A stretch of DNA of 64,000 bases from assembly GCF_029870285.1 (NCBI RefSeq), contig NZ_JACSYA010000010.1:96722-160721 (forward strand), given 5' to 3'. The notes below the pieces were generated by a model. The model saw only the letters and a list, made by a program, of their open reading frames with translations, ran no database searches and was not told the origin of the DNA. Position 1 is the first letter of the stretch; the number at the start of each line of letters is the position of its first letter. The translations under genes and the position numbers were made by a program. This DNA is from Delftia sp. PS-11 (lineage in GTDB: Bacteria > Pseudomonadota > Gammaproteobacteria > Burkholderiales > Burkholderiaceae_C). Below are positions 17,386-27,468 of this stretch, piece by piece.

Positions 17386-19476
17386 TTATTGTTCCACGGG
17401 TGCCGGTGTATGTGCCGGCAGCGTGAACGCGAACACCGTGCCATGGGGCTGGCGGGGGCTGTGCTGCAGATGGCCGCCGTGCTGCTCGACCACGGTGCGG
17501 CACAGGCTCAGCCCCAGGCCCATGCCTTCATCGCGCGTTGTGAAGAACGGCGTGAACAATTGCTCGGCCACATGCTCGGGAATGCCGCTGCCGCTGTCGA
17601 TGACGGCAAACTCCACCCAGCTGCGGTGCGCGCTTGCCGCTGCGCGGCGCGCGCGCAGCACCAGATCGCGCTCCACGATTTCGGGCAGGTCCATGGCCTG
17701 CATGCCATTGCGCGCCAGGTTCAGCAGCACCTGCTCGATCATGGTCGGATCGCACAGCACGGATGGCAGTCCCGGCTCCAGCTCGGTGCTCACGCGCACG
17801 CCCAGCTTGCGCGCCTGCAGGTTGACCAGAGGCAGGACGGCATCCATCAGCTCGGACGCATGGGTGGCCACGCGCGACTGGTCACGCCGGCGCACGAAAT
17901 CGCGCACGCTTTTGATCACCCGGCCTGCACGGTCGGCCTGGAAGCTGATGCGCTCCATGGCCATGCGCAGGTCCTGCAGCTGCAGGCGCAGCGCAGCCTC
18001 GCTGTCCTGCGTGGCCGACTGCCCGTCGGACAGCAGGTTCAGCGACCCCGTGGCGTAGCTGGAGATGGCGGCCAGCGGCTGGGTCAGCTCATGGCTGAGC
18101 AGGGATGCCATCTCGCCCACGGTGGCCAGGCGCGCCGTGGCCTGAAGCCGCTCCTGGGAGGCGCGGGAGATCTCCTCCATGCGCTTTTGCTCACTGATGT
18201 CGATGAAGGCGCTCATCCAGCCCGTGTGCTGGCCCTGGGCATTGATCAGCGGCGCCTCGAAGATCAGCACCGGAAACCGTGTGCCATCCTTGCGCATGAA
18301 AATGCTTTCGTGGCCTTCGCGCGGCGGTGGCGCGTTGCCCGACAGGCGCCTGTCGCGGCGGTGCGTGTAGACATCGGCCCGCTCGGGGGGCCAGTAGGGC
18401 GCGATGCTCTGGCCCAGCAGCTCCTCGGCCGTGAAGCCCACCATGGCGCAAAAAGCAGGATTCACATAGCTGATGCGGCCCTGCAGATCGCGCGCGCGCA
18501 GGCCCGTGACCAGCGAATCCTCCATGGCCTTGCGAAAAGCCAGAGCGTCGCCCAGGTCGCGCTCGGCGCGCAGGCGCCGGCGGTTGTCGCGCACCAGGAC
18601 GGTGACCACGGACACCAGGGCAATCGACATCAGGGTCACCAGGGCCGTGAGCACATTGGGAAAGACGCTGGGCGCACGGTGCCAGCTGTCCATGCGCAGC
18701 ACCAGGGTGCTGCCCGGCAGGTCCAGCAGCTGCTGCGCCGTGAACATGCGCGTGCCCCGCCAGGACGCGCCCAGCAGCGCCAGCCGCGTGCCGTCGGGCT
18801 CGGTGAACGAAACCTCCTGCGTGCGCGGCAGGTTTTTGCTCACCTGCGTCATCAGCAGGCTCTGCAGACTGTAGGTGCCGATGACGAAACCGGTGATGTG
18901 GCCGCTTTGCGTCAGCGGCAGGCACACCTCCATCATTTCCGTGCCCATGCCTTCGGCCAGCAGCTGGAAATAGCTGGGTGAGTAGGCAGGTCCGTTGAGC
19001 CGCCGCGCATGGGTGCAGGTGAGCACGGCCTCGGGGTGGGTGTTGGAGGTGCGCAGCTGGTCCTCCCACTGGACGCTGCGGTAGGGTGTCTCGGCATGGG
19101 AGCGCATGCGCAGGCTGGCATCACGCCATTCGATGCGCATCAGTTCGCGGCGCACCTGCAGCAGCTCGGCTGCGCGCACCTTCCATTCGGCAGGCTCGCC
19201 ATCGACAGCGCTCAGAGCCTGCAGGTCCTGCAGGTTGCGGTTGAGCGCGGCGCGGATATCGGCCACGGCATTGGCCGTGTCGCGTTCGAGCTTGTCCTGG
19301 ACCTGGGAAGCCTCATAGCGGCCGGCCAGCCAGACCATGGTGACCAGCGTGCTGGCGACCAGGGCGACCAGCAGAGTCCACAGCGACCAGCGCCGCCAGG
19401 CCGATCGCCACCGGCGCCACGGCCAGCGGCCCATCGCTACAGGATCGGCATCCACAGGCAAATCCATCGGATTCAC
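17386..19476 (-). CDS. Membrane sensor histidine kinase with PAS domain
   Basis: 696 residues. The domain order is a membrane helix near residues 33-52, an extracytoplasmic sensor of about 230 residues, a second helix near 290-315, a PAS domain (about 335-450, with YVNPAFCAMVGFTAEELLG and a PAC-like MRKDGTRFPV), a HisKA box with phospho-acceptor His in SHELTQPLAAI (about 462), and an ATPase domain with LLNLARNGMQAM, DSGSGIP and GMGLGLSLCR. The first codon is GTG at 19476, overlapping the nitrilase stop (GTGA); an ATG lies three codons later. It pairs with the downstream response regulator. Confidence 0.92.
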   Translation of the reverse strand: MNPMDLPVDADPVAMGRWPWRRWRSAWRRWSLWTLLVALVASTLVTMVWLAGRYEASQVQDKLERDTANAVADIRAALNRNLQDLQALSAVDGEPAEWKVRAAELLQVRRELMRIEWRDASLRMRSHAETPYRSVQWEDQLRTSNTHPEAVLTCTHARRLNGPAYSPSYFQLLAEGMGTEMMEVCLPLTQSGHITGFVIGTYSLQSLLMTQVSKNLPRTQEVSFTEPDGTRLALLGASWRGTRMFTAQQLLDLPGSTLVLRMDSWHRAPSVFPNVLTALVTLMSIALVSVVTVLVRDNRRRLRAERDLGDALAFRKAMEDSLVTGLRARDLQGRISYVNPAFCAMVGFTAEELLGQSIAPYWPPERADVYTHRRDRRLSGNAPPPREGHESIFMRKDGTRFPVLIFEAPLINAQGQHTGWMSAFIDISEQKRMEEISRASQERLQATARLATVGEMASLLSHELTQPLAAISSYATGSLNLLSDGQSATQDSEAALRLQLQDLRMAMERISFQADRAGRVIKSVRDFVRRRDQSRVATHASELMDAVLPLVNLQARKLGVRVSTELEPGLPSVLCDPTMIEQVLLNLARNGMQAMDLPEIVERDLVLRARRAAASAHRSWVEFAVIDSGSGIPEHVAEQLFTPFFTTRDEGMGLGLSLCRTVVEQHGGHLQHSPRQPHGTVFAFTLPAHTPAPVEQ

Positions 19477-20288
19477 AGTACGCGGTGCTCCAGCGCAGGC
19501 AACTGCTGGCGCACACTGGCCAGCCGCTCGCGCGACAGCTCGCCCAGCACGACGCCTGCCCCCTCTGCGCGCTGGGCCAGCAGTTCGCCCCAGGGGTCGG
19601 CCAGCAGGCTCTGGCCCCAGGTGCGGCGGCCGTTGTCATGCTGCCCGCCCTGGGCTGGCGCCAGCACGTAGGCCTGGTTCTCGACGGCGCGGGCGCGCAG
19701 CAGCACTTCCCAGTGGGCCTGGCCCGTGGTGTGGGTGAAGGCCGCAGGCACCAGCAGCAGGTCAGCGCCCTGCCCCGACAGCTGGCGGTACAGCTCGGGA
19801 AAGCGCAGGTCATAGCACACACTCAGCCCCAGGCGCCAGCGCTGGCCGTCGCGTGCGGTCACATCGGCCGTCACGGGCAGCGTGCCGGCCTGGACCACGG
19901 CGCCTTCCACGTAGCGCTCGCGGCCGTTGTCGTAGTGAAAGAGGTGGATCTTGTCGTAGCGTGCCACGCACTCGCCTGCGGGAGAAAACAGCAGCGAGCT
20001 GTTGAGCACATGCTGCTCGTCATCGGCCACCAGGGGCAAAGTGCCACCGACAATCCACAGCTGCAGCTCGCGCGCGGTGCGCGACAGAAAGTCCTGGATG
20101 GGGCCCTGGCCGAAAGGCTCGCGGCAGGCCAGCTTGTCGGTATCGCGCAGGCCCATGGCGCAGAAGTACTCCGGCAGTGCGGCCAGTTCGGCCCCCTGCG
20201 CGCTGGCCTCCCGCAGCAGGACCAGCGCCTGTGCGAGATTGGAGCGGACATCGGGCGTGGAAACCATCTGGATGGCGGCAACTTTCAT
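19473..20288 (-). CDS. Carbon-nitrogen hydrolase (nitrilase superfamily)
   Basis: 271 residues with the complete Glu-Lys-Cys triad of the nitrilase superfamily: Glu in AALPEYFCAMG, Lys in ARYDKIHLFHYD, and Cys in GLSVCYDLRFPELYR. The pattern fits the Nit1/omega-amidase branch, which hydrolyses deaminated glutathione or alpha-ketoamide acids; that assignment is by motif similarity only. The start overlaps the yhdP stop by four bases (ATGA) and its own stop overlaps the kinase start, so all four genes of this operon are translationally coupled. Confidence 0.9.
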   Translation of the reverse strand: MKVAAIQMVSTPDVRSNLAQALVLLREASAQGAELAALPEYFCAMGLRDTDKLACREPFGQGPIQDFLSRTARELQLWIVGGTLPLVADDEQHVLNSSLLFSPAGECVARYDKIHLFHYDNGRERYVEGAVVQAGTLPVTADVTARDGQRWRLGLSVCYDLRFPELYRQLSGQGADLLLVPAAFTHTTGQAHWEVLLRARAVENQAYVLAPAQGGQHDNGRRTWGQSLLADPWGELLAQRAEGAGVVLGELSRERLASVRQQLPALEHRVL

Positions 20289-23200
20289 GGTTTGTCTCCT
20301 GCAGCGGATGGCTGCGGCGGGGTGGAAGGCACATCGGCCACGCCTTCCTTGCGGCGCGGCAGGGCGGTGACCTGGGGATCGTCCCAGCTGCCGTCGATGC
20401 GAAACTCTTTGGTCGCGGCAGCGATCAGCGGGCCGCGCAGCAGCATCTGGGCAAAGAAACTGCCCAGGCCCACGACCGGATTGATGGCCGTGGCGACCAG
20501 GGAGGCGGTCATGGCATTGATCTCGGGAACGATGACGACATGCAGATTCTGCGTTTCACGGACCAGGTCGGCAGAGCCTTCCATGAGCACGGCGGCATTG
20601 ACGCCCTTCATCTGCATATTGTTGGTGCGCGCCACGCCTTCGCTGATCTGCACATCGCCGCGCATGAAATCGAACGCAAAGCCATTGCTGAACACATCGC
20701 GAAAGTCCAGCGTGAAGCGGCGCGGCAGCGCCTGCAGGCTCAGCACGCTGAGCAGCTTGGCCAGGCCCGGCTCGGCCTTGAGGAACTGGCCATTTTGCAC
20801 ATCGAGCCGCATGGCGCCCGACAGGCTGCGCACATCCGGCGTGATAGGCGAGCCCGTCCAGCCGGCATCGCCCTGCAGCAGCCCCTTTCCGCTGCCCACA
20901 ACGCCCGCCATGCCGAAACGGGTGAGCAGCCTGCCCACATCGCGCAGTTCCAGGGCGAACTGCAGCTGGGTGCGGCCCGGATGCTCGGCCTGGCCCTGCG
21001 GCAGCCGCCAGTGGCCGCTGGCCGACAGCGTGGCATCGGGCGTGGCGATGTTGAACCGCGACAACTGCCATTCGCGCGCCGAAGGCGTTCCGGGCACGGG
21101 CCGGTTGCGCGCCTGCACCTCCAGCCGGCCCAGGGCATAGCCCGACAGCTGGATGTCCTCCACACTGATCTGCAGCGCCGGCAGAGCGCGCGGCCCGGCG
21201 TTGAGCAGCGCATTCACACGCTCGCCACGCACCTCTGGCAGGGTCAGGCGTGACAGCCGGGCCATCAGCACACCGGCAGGCTCGGCTGGCGTGCCTTCGT
21301 GGTATTCGAGATGGCCGCTGAACTCCCTGGAGGACAGATCGCCCTGCCAGGCGCCGCCCTCGCGCGAGATGCTGCCCGCCAGCTCGTGCAACTGGCGGCC
21401 CTTGGCCTGCAGCTGCCCCAGGCGCAGGGCCAGATGCCCGGGCAGGTAGCCACGCAGGGCGTCATCCATGGACGCGGGCGGCTGGGTGCCGGACAGCGAG
21501 GGCGGCAGCAGGGCCAGCCAGTCATCGAGCTGGAGCGCGGCCAGCTGAACGCTGGCATGTACCCCGCTGGCCGGCAGCGGCACGGGTGCCTGGGGGCCCA
21601 GGGCGATGCTGCCGCGCAGCACCCGGGCCTCTTCGCCACTGACATCGCGCTCGTAAAGTACCGTGCCCACATCGGCAAGGCGCACGCTGATCTGATCGTG
21701 CAGCGGCGCACCGGCTGCTGCGAAGGCGGCAGGCGCCAGCTGGTGGCTCACGCTCAGCGGCAGGCTGGCCTCGGCTGGCTTGCCCAGTGGTGCAGGCAGA
21801 AGAATGCGCATGCCCTGCAGGCTGGACTGCACCTGGATTTCCGGGCGGCCACGGCGCACCCTGAGCAGCAGGCTATAGGGCGCCTGGCCTTCGGCATGGC
21901 GGGCCAGATCGGCGACCCAGCCCAGCTCGCGCGCCTCGCGCAGGCCCTGGGCGCTGGCCGTGCCCTGCACGCGGACCTTGACGGAGGACTCGGTCGCCGG
22001 CGCATTGCGCGCCAGCGCCTGCATGCCGCCATCGGCACGCAACTCGCCACCCAGCGCACGCCCCTGCACGCCGGCCAGGGAAAATCCCGTATCCGAAAAC
22101 CGGACCGCGCCACGCAGCTGGCTCAAATGGGGCGTCTCGGCATCGAGCTGCAGCGAGTTGCCCGCCAGCGTGACCTGCCCATCGACCGTGCTGCGCTCCA
22201 GGTGATCGATGGGCAGGCGCAGCTGCAGCGCCAGCTGCGCCTGACCCGTGGCCTCGCTGGTATCGAGCACATGGCCGGTCAGCGCAGACAGTGCCGACGT
22301 GCGCACCACCCCCAGCATGTCGGCCAGCGGCCCCTGGCCCTTGGCCGATACCGCCACCTCGGTATGCGCCAGATGGGCGATGGAGGCCTGGATATCGCGC
22401 ATGAGCAGCTGCGGATGGCCTGCGAAATGGCCGCGCGCATTGCGCACCGCCATGGAGTCCTTGTCGAAAACCAGATCCCCCGACAGCCCGGTCAGCGCGG
22501 GCCAGGGCGCATCGCCCGGCGCGCGCAGATGGGCCGGCACATAGTCGTAATGCACATCATGGAGCCTGGCGGCAATATGGAACTCGCCCTGGCCCGGCTT
22601 TTCGAAGGGCACGTGGCCAAGGTCGCCTCGCACCTTGAAGTTCACCGTGCTGGCACGGCCGCCCCGGATGGCCTCGCGCACATAGTGGCGGGCGTCGGCT
22701 GGAATCTCCAGCGGCAGATAGCGGTGCACGCTGGTGCCGTCGGCATCGTGCAGCTGGCCCTGCAGGTCCAGCACCCCCGGAAAGCGCGGCTGTCTGGCAC
22801 TGCCTTCGCCTGTCCGCCACTGCGCGCGGGCCTCGCCCTCGGTATCGGCATTGGCAAAGCGCAGGCTGGGCACCTGCACACTGATGGCCTGCCCGCGCAG
22901 CTGCCAGCGCACGGTGGCCTGCAGCCGCTGCAGGGCAATGTCGGGGTCTTCGAACACGCCGGGAAAAGACAGCAGCGCGCTCTGGCGGCTGCCATCCATC
23001 TCCAGCTGCGCCTGACCACCGCCCTGGTCCATCGAAAACTGCATGTCCAGCCCCTGGACCCCTGGCGTGCCAGGCACGGCGGGGCCCCGTTCGGAGGGAA
23101 TGCCGGCCAGCGACAGCTGGCGCAGCTGGCCGCTGCCCTGGTATTGCCGCAGCTCGTCAATCGGTCCGCGCCAGCTCCAGCGCAGATCGTGCAGCTGGCC

Positions 23201-24397
23201 TGCCGGCTGCAGCTGCGCGAGACGCTGGCGCAGCGCCTCGGGCGCAGGCAGGCGCTGCACCAGTTGCGCGAGGATGGCCAGGTCGATGCCATCGGCCTGC
23301 ACCTCGCCCTGCTCGCCCAGCGCCCCCTGGCTGCTGGCACCCGCAGGGGTGTAGCGCGCGCGCAGGTTGCCCGCAGGCCAGTGCAGGCCATCGCCGGTGG
23401 AAAACTCCAGCCCCTGGGCTGCAAAGCGCAGCCCGTCCTGGCGCTGCAGGCTCAGGCGGCCCTTGAGGGATTGCAGCTGCAGCGGCTGCGGACTCTCGCG
23501 CCACTGCAGCTGCAGCGCATCCAGCGCCACATCGGCCACGGCAGCCAGTGGCTGGCCCTGGCGCAGATCGACCCAGGCGCGCAGCGCTCCCCGGCCCTGC
23601 TGCAGCCGCAGCGCGCCAGTATCGACATAGCGCCCCAGCCCAGACAGGTCCACCTCATGGAACAGCGCATACGCCTTGCCGCTCCAGCGCCGCCAGTTGC
23701 CCTCGTGCGTGGACAGCAGCGGCTCGCGGAACTGCCCCATCAGGGTGAAACGCCCACCCCAGCCCTCAGGCGGCGTGGCATCCAGGCGCATGCCGTGGCT
23801 CCAGCCCCGGTTGCGCAGCACCAGATCCACATCCCTCAGGGCCAGCGGCGGCGCCTGGCGCATGTCGTCCTGCCACAGCAGGCTGCCCCCGCGCAGCGCC
23901 AGCTCGGTCTGGGAGAACAGCCAGTCGGCCGCCGCGCTGTCGTCACCCGCAGAGGCACCTATTTCGATGCCCGCCACGAAAATGCGTCCATCGGCCGCGC
24001 GGCGGACCACCAGATCGGGCTGATCGACATGGATCTGCTCCACGCCCAGCCGCATCAGCGACCGCGCGGAAACCGCCACCGTCACCCGGGCCAGGCGCAG
24101 CGCATCCGCACCGCCATCAGGGTCTTGCAGCACCACGTCGGCCAGTTCGAAACGGGGCACCAGGCCCTCGCTGTGGGCCGTGATGCTGCCAATGCGCACG
24201 GGTATTCCCAGTGTGCGTGAGGCCAGCTCCTGCAGCTGCGGACGCCAGTCGCCGATTCGCGGCACAATCCATCCATGGAGCACCGCCCACACGGCGGCCA
24301 TGGCCAGCCAGAAGGCAACAACCAGCCCCAGCGACCACCGCGCAAGGCCGGCCATGCAGCGGGTCATGCGTGTGGGGTGCGGTTTCGGTTCGATCAT
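20285..24397 (-). CDS. yhdP: YhdP-family AsmA-like envelope protein
   Basis: A very large protein of about 1370 residues with one N-terminal membrane helix (LARWSLGLVVAFWLAMAAVWAVL) followed by a long repeated beta-rich region. This is the layout of AsmA-like proteins that bridge the periplasm and move phospholipids between inner and outer membranes. The C-terminal segment (GSADLVRETQNLHVVIVPEINA, then TAINPVVGLGSFFAQ) is typical of YhdP. I use the ATG at 24397 because the longer frame begins with TTG at 24412, only a few bases from a minus-strand CATAAT (24421-24426). It is first in a coupled operon with the nitrilase and a two-component system, and divergent from glnE. Confidence 0.9.
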   Translation of the reverse strand: MIEPKPHPTRMTRCMAGLARWSLGLVVAFWLAMAAVWAVLHGWIVPRIGDWRPQLQELASRTLGIPVRIGSITAHSEGLVPRFELADVVLQDPDGGADALRLARVTVAVSARSLMRLGVEQIHVDQPDLVVRRAADGRIFVAGIEIGASAGDDSAAADWLFSQTELALRGGSLLWQDDMRQAPPLALRDVDLVLRNRGWSHGMRLDATPPEGWGGRFTLMGQFREPLLSTHEGNWRRWSGKAYALFHEVDLSGLGRYVDTGALRLQQGRGALRAWVDLRQGQPLAAVADVALDALQLQWRESPQPLQLQSLKGRLSLQRQDGLRFAAQGLEFSTGDGLHWPAGNLRARYTPAGASSQGALGEQGEVQADGIDLAILAQLVQRLPAPEALRQRLAQLQPAGQLHDLRWSWRGPIDELRQYQGSGQLRQLSLAGIPSERGPAVPGTPGVQGLDMQFSMDQGGGQAQLEMDGSRQSALLSFPGVFEDPDIALQRLQATVRWQLRGQAISVQVPSLRFANADTEGEARAQWRTGEGSARQPRFPGVLDLQGQLHDADGTSVHRYLPLEIPADARHYVREAIRGGRASTVNFKVRGDLGHVPFEKPGQGEFHIAARLHDVHYDYVPAHLRAPGDAPWPALTGLSGDLVFDKDSMAVRNARGHFAGHPQLLMRDIQASIAHLAHTEVAVSAKGQGPLADMLGVVRTSALSALTGHVLDTSEATGQAQLALQLRLPIDHLERSTVDGQVTLAGNSLQLDAETPHLSQLRGAVRFSDTGFSLAGVQGRALGGELRADGGMQALARNAPATESSVKVRVQGTASAQGLREARELGWVADLARHAEGQAPYSLLLRVRRGRPEIQVQSSLQGMRILLPAPLGKPAEASLPLSVSHQLAPAAFAAAGAPLHDQISVRLADVGTVLYERDVSGEEARVLRGSIALGPQAPVPLPASGVHASVQLAALQLDDWLALLPPSLSGTQPPASMDDALRGYLPGHLALRLGQLQAKGRQLHELAGSISREGGAWQGDLSSREFSGHLEYHEGTPAEPAGVLMARLSRLTLPEVRGERVNALLNAGPRALPALQISVEDIQLSGYALGRLEVQARNRPVPGTPSAREWQLSRFNIATPDATLSASGHWRLPQGQAEHPGRTQLQFALELRDVGRLLTRFGMAGVVGSGKGLLQGDAGWTGSPITPDVRSLSGAMRLDVQNGQFLKAEPGLAKLLSVLSLQALPRRFTLDFRDVFSNGFAFDFMRGDVQISEGVARTNNMQMKGVNAAVLMEGSADLVRETQNLHVVIVPEINAMTASLVATAINPVVGLGSFFAQMLLRGPLIAAATKEFRIDGSWDDPQVTALPRRKEGVADVPSTPPQPSAAGDKP

Positions 24398-24530
24398 CGG
24401 CGGCTTGAGCAATGAAGGGAATTATGACCGGCCCCCCCGGCGCAAACGCGGTAACCAGGGGTTGCATCGGTCCCCTTCGGCGACAGCGGCCGCTTCCCCC
24501 TGGGTCCGTATGCAATCCTCTGAGCTCGCA

Positions 24531-27272
24531 ATGGCAGACAAGGCCATGACTGTTCCCACGGCAGCCTATTCCCGCTTTCATCAGCGCCTGCACCGCCGCT
24601 ATGCCGGCGAGATGGCCCTGCTGCCGCCCGGCCCGCCGGACCGCGCCCGCATGGAGCAGGCGCTTGCCGCACTGCAACAAAAAGGCCTGGACCTGTCGGC
24701 CAGCCTGCGCGTGCTGCGCCAGCTGGTCATGGAGCGCGCCATGGTGCTCGACTGCGAGCAGCAGGCGCCGCTGGATGTGGTCACGCGCGCCGTGACCGAG
24801 CTGGCCGAACTGACGCTGGAGCGCGCCTGCATCCAGGTGCGCGCCGAACTGGACGCGCGCCACGGCGCCCCCCAGGGCCCCGACGGCCAGCCGGTGCAGC
24901 TATGGATCATCGGCATGGGCAAGCTGGGTGCGCGCGAGCTCAATGTCTCCAGCGACATCGACCTCATCTACGTCTATGAGCAGGACGGCGAAACCGCCGG
25001 CCAGCCCGATGGCCGAGGCGTCATCTCCAACCACGAATACTTCGGGCGGGCCGTCAAGGGCATCTATGCCCTGATCGGCGACACCACCGAGCACGGCTTC
25101 GTGTTCCGCGTGGACCTGGCACTGCGCCCCAACGGCAACTCGGGCCCCGCTGCCGTGTCGCTGGCCTCACTGGAAGAGTACCTGCAGACCCATGGCCGCG
25201 AGTGGGAACGCTTCGCCTGGCTCAAAAGCCGCGTCGTGGCCCCCATGGACTGCGTGCGCACACCCCAGGTCCAGGCGCTGCGGGCCGTGGTCCTGCCCTT
25301 CGTGTTCCGCCGCTACCTCGACTATGCGGTTTTCGATGCGCTGCGCTCGCTGCACCGCCAGATCCGGGAGCATGCCGCCCGGCGCAGCGCAGGCCATCCG
25401 GGCCGCGCCAACGACGTCAAGCTCTCGCGCGGCGGCATCCGCGAGATCGAATTCACCGTGCAGCTGCTGCAGGTGGTGCGCGGGGGGCAGTTCCCCGAGC
25501 TGCGCTGCCGCCCCACGCTGGAGGCCCTGGGCCGCTTGGCGCGCGCTGGCCTCATGCGCGCGGAAGTCGCCGATGCCCTGGCGCAGGCCTATGTCTTCCT
25601 GCGCCGCGTCGAACACCGCATCCAATACCTGGACGACCAGCAGACCCATGTGCTGCCCACGCGCGACGACGACCTGGACTGGATCGCACGCACCATGGGC
25701 TTTGCCGACGCGCGCGCCTTCCTGCACCAGCTCGACGCCCACCGCGAAAAGGTGGCCGAGGAATTCGACACCCTGCTCGGCGGCTCGGAGCCACCGGCAT
25801 GCGGCACGGGCCGCTGCAGCGGCACGGCAGCGCCCGGCCAGGGCATGCCACCGCGCGAGATCGAAGGCCTGATGGAGCAACTGCCCCAGGCCCTGGCCGC
25901 GCATGTGGCCGACTGGCGCGGCAACGCCCGCATCCTGGGCCTGCGCGACGAGGCGCGCGCACGGCTGTTCCGCCTGGTGCAGCGCACGGCCCAGTGGGTG
26001 ACAGAACGCAGCGTGCCCGAAGACGCCGCGCTGCGCTTTCTGAACTGGCTGGAGCCGCTGCTGCGCCGCGAAAGCTATCTGGCGCTGCTGCTGGAGCGCC
26101 CCTCCGTGCACGAGCGGCTGCTGCACCTGCTGGGCGCAGCGCGCTGGCCGGCCCGCTACCTGCAGCAGCACCCGGGCGTGATCGACGAGCTGGCCAACGA
26201 CGCCATGCTGGGCGAACGCTTCTCGGCCATGGACTTCGAGCACGAGCTGGCGCTGCGCCTTGCGGCGCTGCAGGCCACGGGCGAAGACGATGACGAGACC
26301 CTGCTCAACCTGCTGCGCCGCGCGCACCACGCCGAAGTCTTCCGCACCCTGGCGCGCGACATCGAAGGGCGCATCACGGTCGAGCAGGTGGCCGACGACC
26401 TCAGCGCGCTGGCCGACAGCGTGCTGGGCGTGACGGCGCGCTGGTGCTGGAGCCGGCTCAAGAACCGCCACCGCGAGTCGCCGCAGTTCGCCATCATCGG
26501 CTACGGCAAGCTCGGCGGCAAGGAGCTGGGCTATGGCAGCGACCTGGACATCGTCTTCGTCTTCGACGACGAGGACGATCGCGCGCCAGAAGTCTATTCA
26601 GCCTTCGTGCGCAAGCTCATCAACTGGCTCGGGGTCAAGACCAGCGAAGGCGACCTGTTCGAGATCGACACTGCGCTGCGGCCCAATGGCAACTCAGGCC
26701 TGCTCGTGACTAGCTTCGCCTCGTATGCCAACTACCAGCAGCAGCGCGGCAGCAATACCGCCTGGACCTGGGAGCACCAGGCCATGACGCGCGCGCGCTT
26801 CGTGCTCGGCAGCGACGACCTGCAGGCGCGCTTCGACGCCGTGCGCGATGCCGTGATCACGGCGCCGCGCGATAACGCATCGCTGCGCGACGAAATAGTG
26901 GCCATGCGCGAGCGCGTTCGCAGCGCCCATCCCGTGCGTGGCGGCCTGTTCGACGTCAAGCACAGCGCAGGCGGCATGGTGGATGTGGAGTTCGCCGTGC
27001 AATACCTCGTGCTGTCGCAGTCGGGCACCCACCCCGAACTGACGGCCAACGTGGGCAACATCGCGCTGCTGCTGCGTGCCGAAGAGGCTGGCCTGCTGCC
27101 AGCCGGCGTGGGCCGCAAGGCGGCCAGCGCCTACCGTGAGCTGCGCCGCCTGCAGCACGTGGCGCGCCTGGATGAGCGCTCGGCGCAACTCGATCCTGCA
27201 GAGGCAGAACCCCTGAGCGAAGCCGTGCTCACACTGTGGCAGGCCGTCTTCCAGGGCGTGCCACCCGGCTGA
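24531..27272 (+). CDS. glnE: Bifunctional glutamine synthetase adenylyltransferase/adenylyl-removing enzyme
   Basis: GlnE attaches AMP to glutamine synthetase and removes it in response to nitrogen status, signalled by PII. Both nucleotidyltransferase cores are present: GMGKLGARELNVSSDIDLIY near residue 128 and GYGKLGGKELGYGSDLDIVF near residue 656, with the associated RVDLALRPNGNSG and EIDTALRPNGNSG segments. The length of 913 residues from the ATG at 24531 is normal; other in-frame ATGs at 24510 and 24546 are possible starts. A short Gly/Pro-rich insert (SEPPACGTGRCSGTAAPG) lies in the linker between the halves. Confidence 0.96.
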   Translation: MADKAMTVPTAAYSRFHQRLHRRYAGEMALLPPGPPDRARMEQALAALQQKGLDLSASLRVLRQLVMERAMVLDCEQQAPLDVVTRAVTELAELTLERACIQVRAELDARHGAPQGPDGQPVQLWIIGMGKLGARELNVSSDIDLIYVYEQDGETAGQPDGRGVISNHEYFGRAVKGIYALIGDTTEHGFVFRVDLALRPNGNSGPAAVSLASLEEYLQTHGREWERFAWLKSRVVAPMDCVRTPQVQALRAVVLPFVFRRYLDYAVFDALRSLHRQIREHAARRSAGHPGRANDVKLSRGGIREIEFTVQLLQVVRGGQFPELRCRPTLEALGRLARAGLMRAEVADALAQAYVFLRRVEHRIQYLDDQQTHVLPTRDDDLDWIARTMGFADARAFLHQLDAHREKVAEEFDTLLGGSEPPACGTGRCSGTAAPGQGMPPREIEGLMEQLPQALAAHVADWRGNARILGLRDEARARLFRLVQRTAQWVTERSVPEDAALRFLNWLEPLLRRESYLALLLERPSVHERLLHLLGAARWPARYLQQHPGVIDELANDAMLGERFSAMDFEHELALRLAALQATGEDDDETLLNLLRRAHHAEVFRTLARDIEGRITVEQVADDLSALADSVLGVTARWCWSRLKNRHRESPQFAIIGYGKLGGKELGYGSDLDIVFVFDDEDDRAPEVYSAFVRKLINWLGVKTSEGDLFEIDTALRPNGNSGLLVTSFASYANYQQQRGSNTAWTWEHQAMTRARFVLGSDDLQARFDAVRDAVITAPRDNASLRDEIVAMRERVRSAHPVRGGLFDVKHSAGGMVDVEFAVQYLVLSQSGTHPELTANVGNIALLLRAEEAGLLPAGVGRKAASAYRELRRLQHVARLDERSAQLDPAEAEPLSEAVLTLWQAVFQGVPPG

Positions 27273-27282
27273 GTGCAGGCGG

Positions 27283-27320
27283 GACACAAGGCTTTTACGG
27301 GTAGGACAAGGCCTTGTGTC
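27283..27320. repeat. Perfect 10-bp dyad after glnE
   Basis: GACACAAGGC (27283-27292) and GCCTTGTGTC (27311-27320) are separated by 18 bases, starting 10 bases after the glnE stop codon. No T-run follows. It could be a 3' mRNA structure or a protein-binding site. Confidence 0.45.
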
Positions 27321-27468
27321 AGCATTGATGGAAACCGGCCTACAGTAAAAACACACCCGCCTAAAAAATGTTACATATTTATAGGCGCCAGGCCCTGGAA
27401 CTTCTGTAAAAGTACCCCATCTACCAAGCAAGTTCCTGACGGGAGGCAGTTACAGAACCGAATTTCAC

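Noticed and set aside
21299..24220. A plus-strand open frame of 973 codons opposite yhdP
   Set aside because: A Gln/Arg/Ala-rich shadow without motifs; yhdP has the expected membrane anchor and C-terminal signature.
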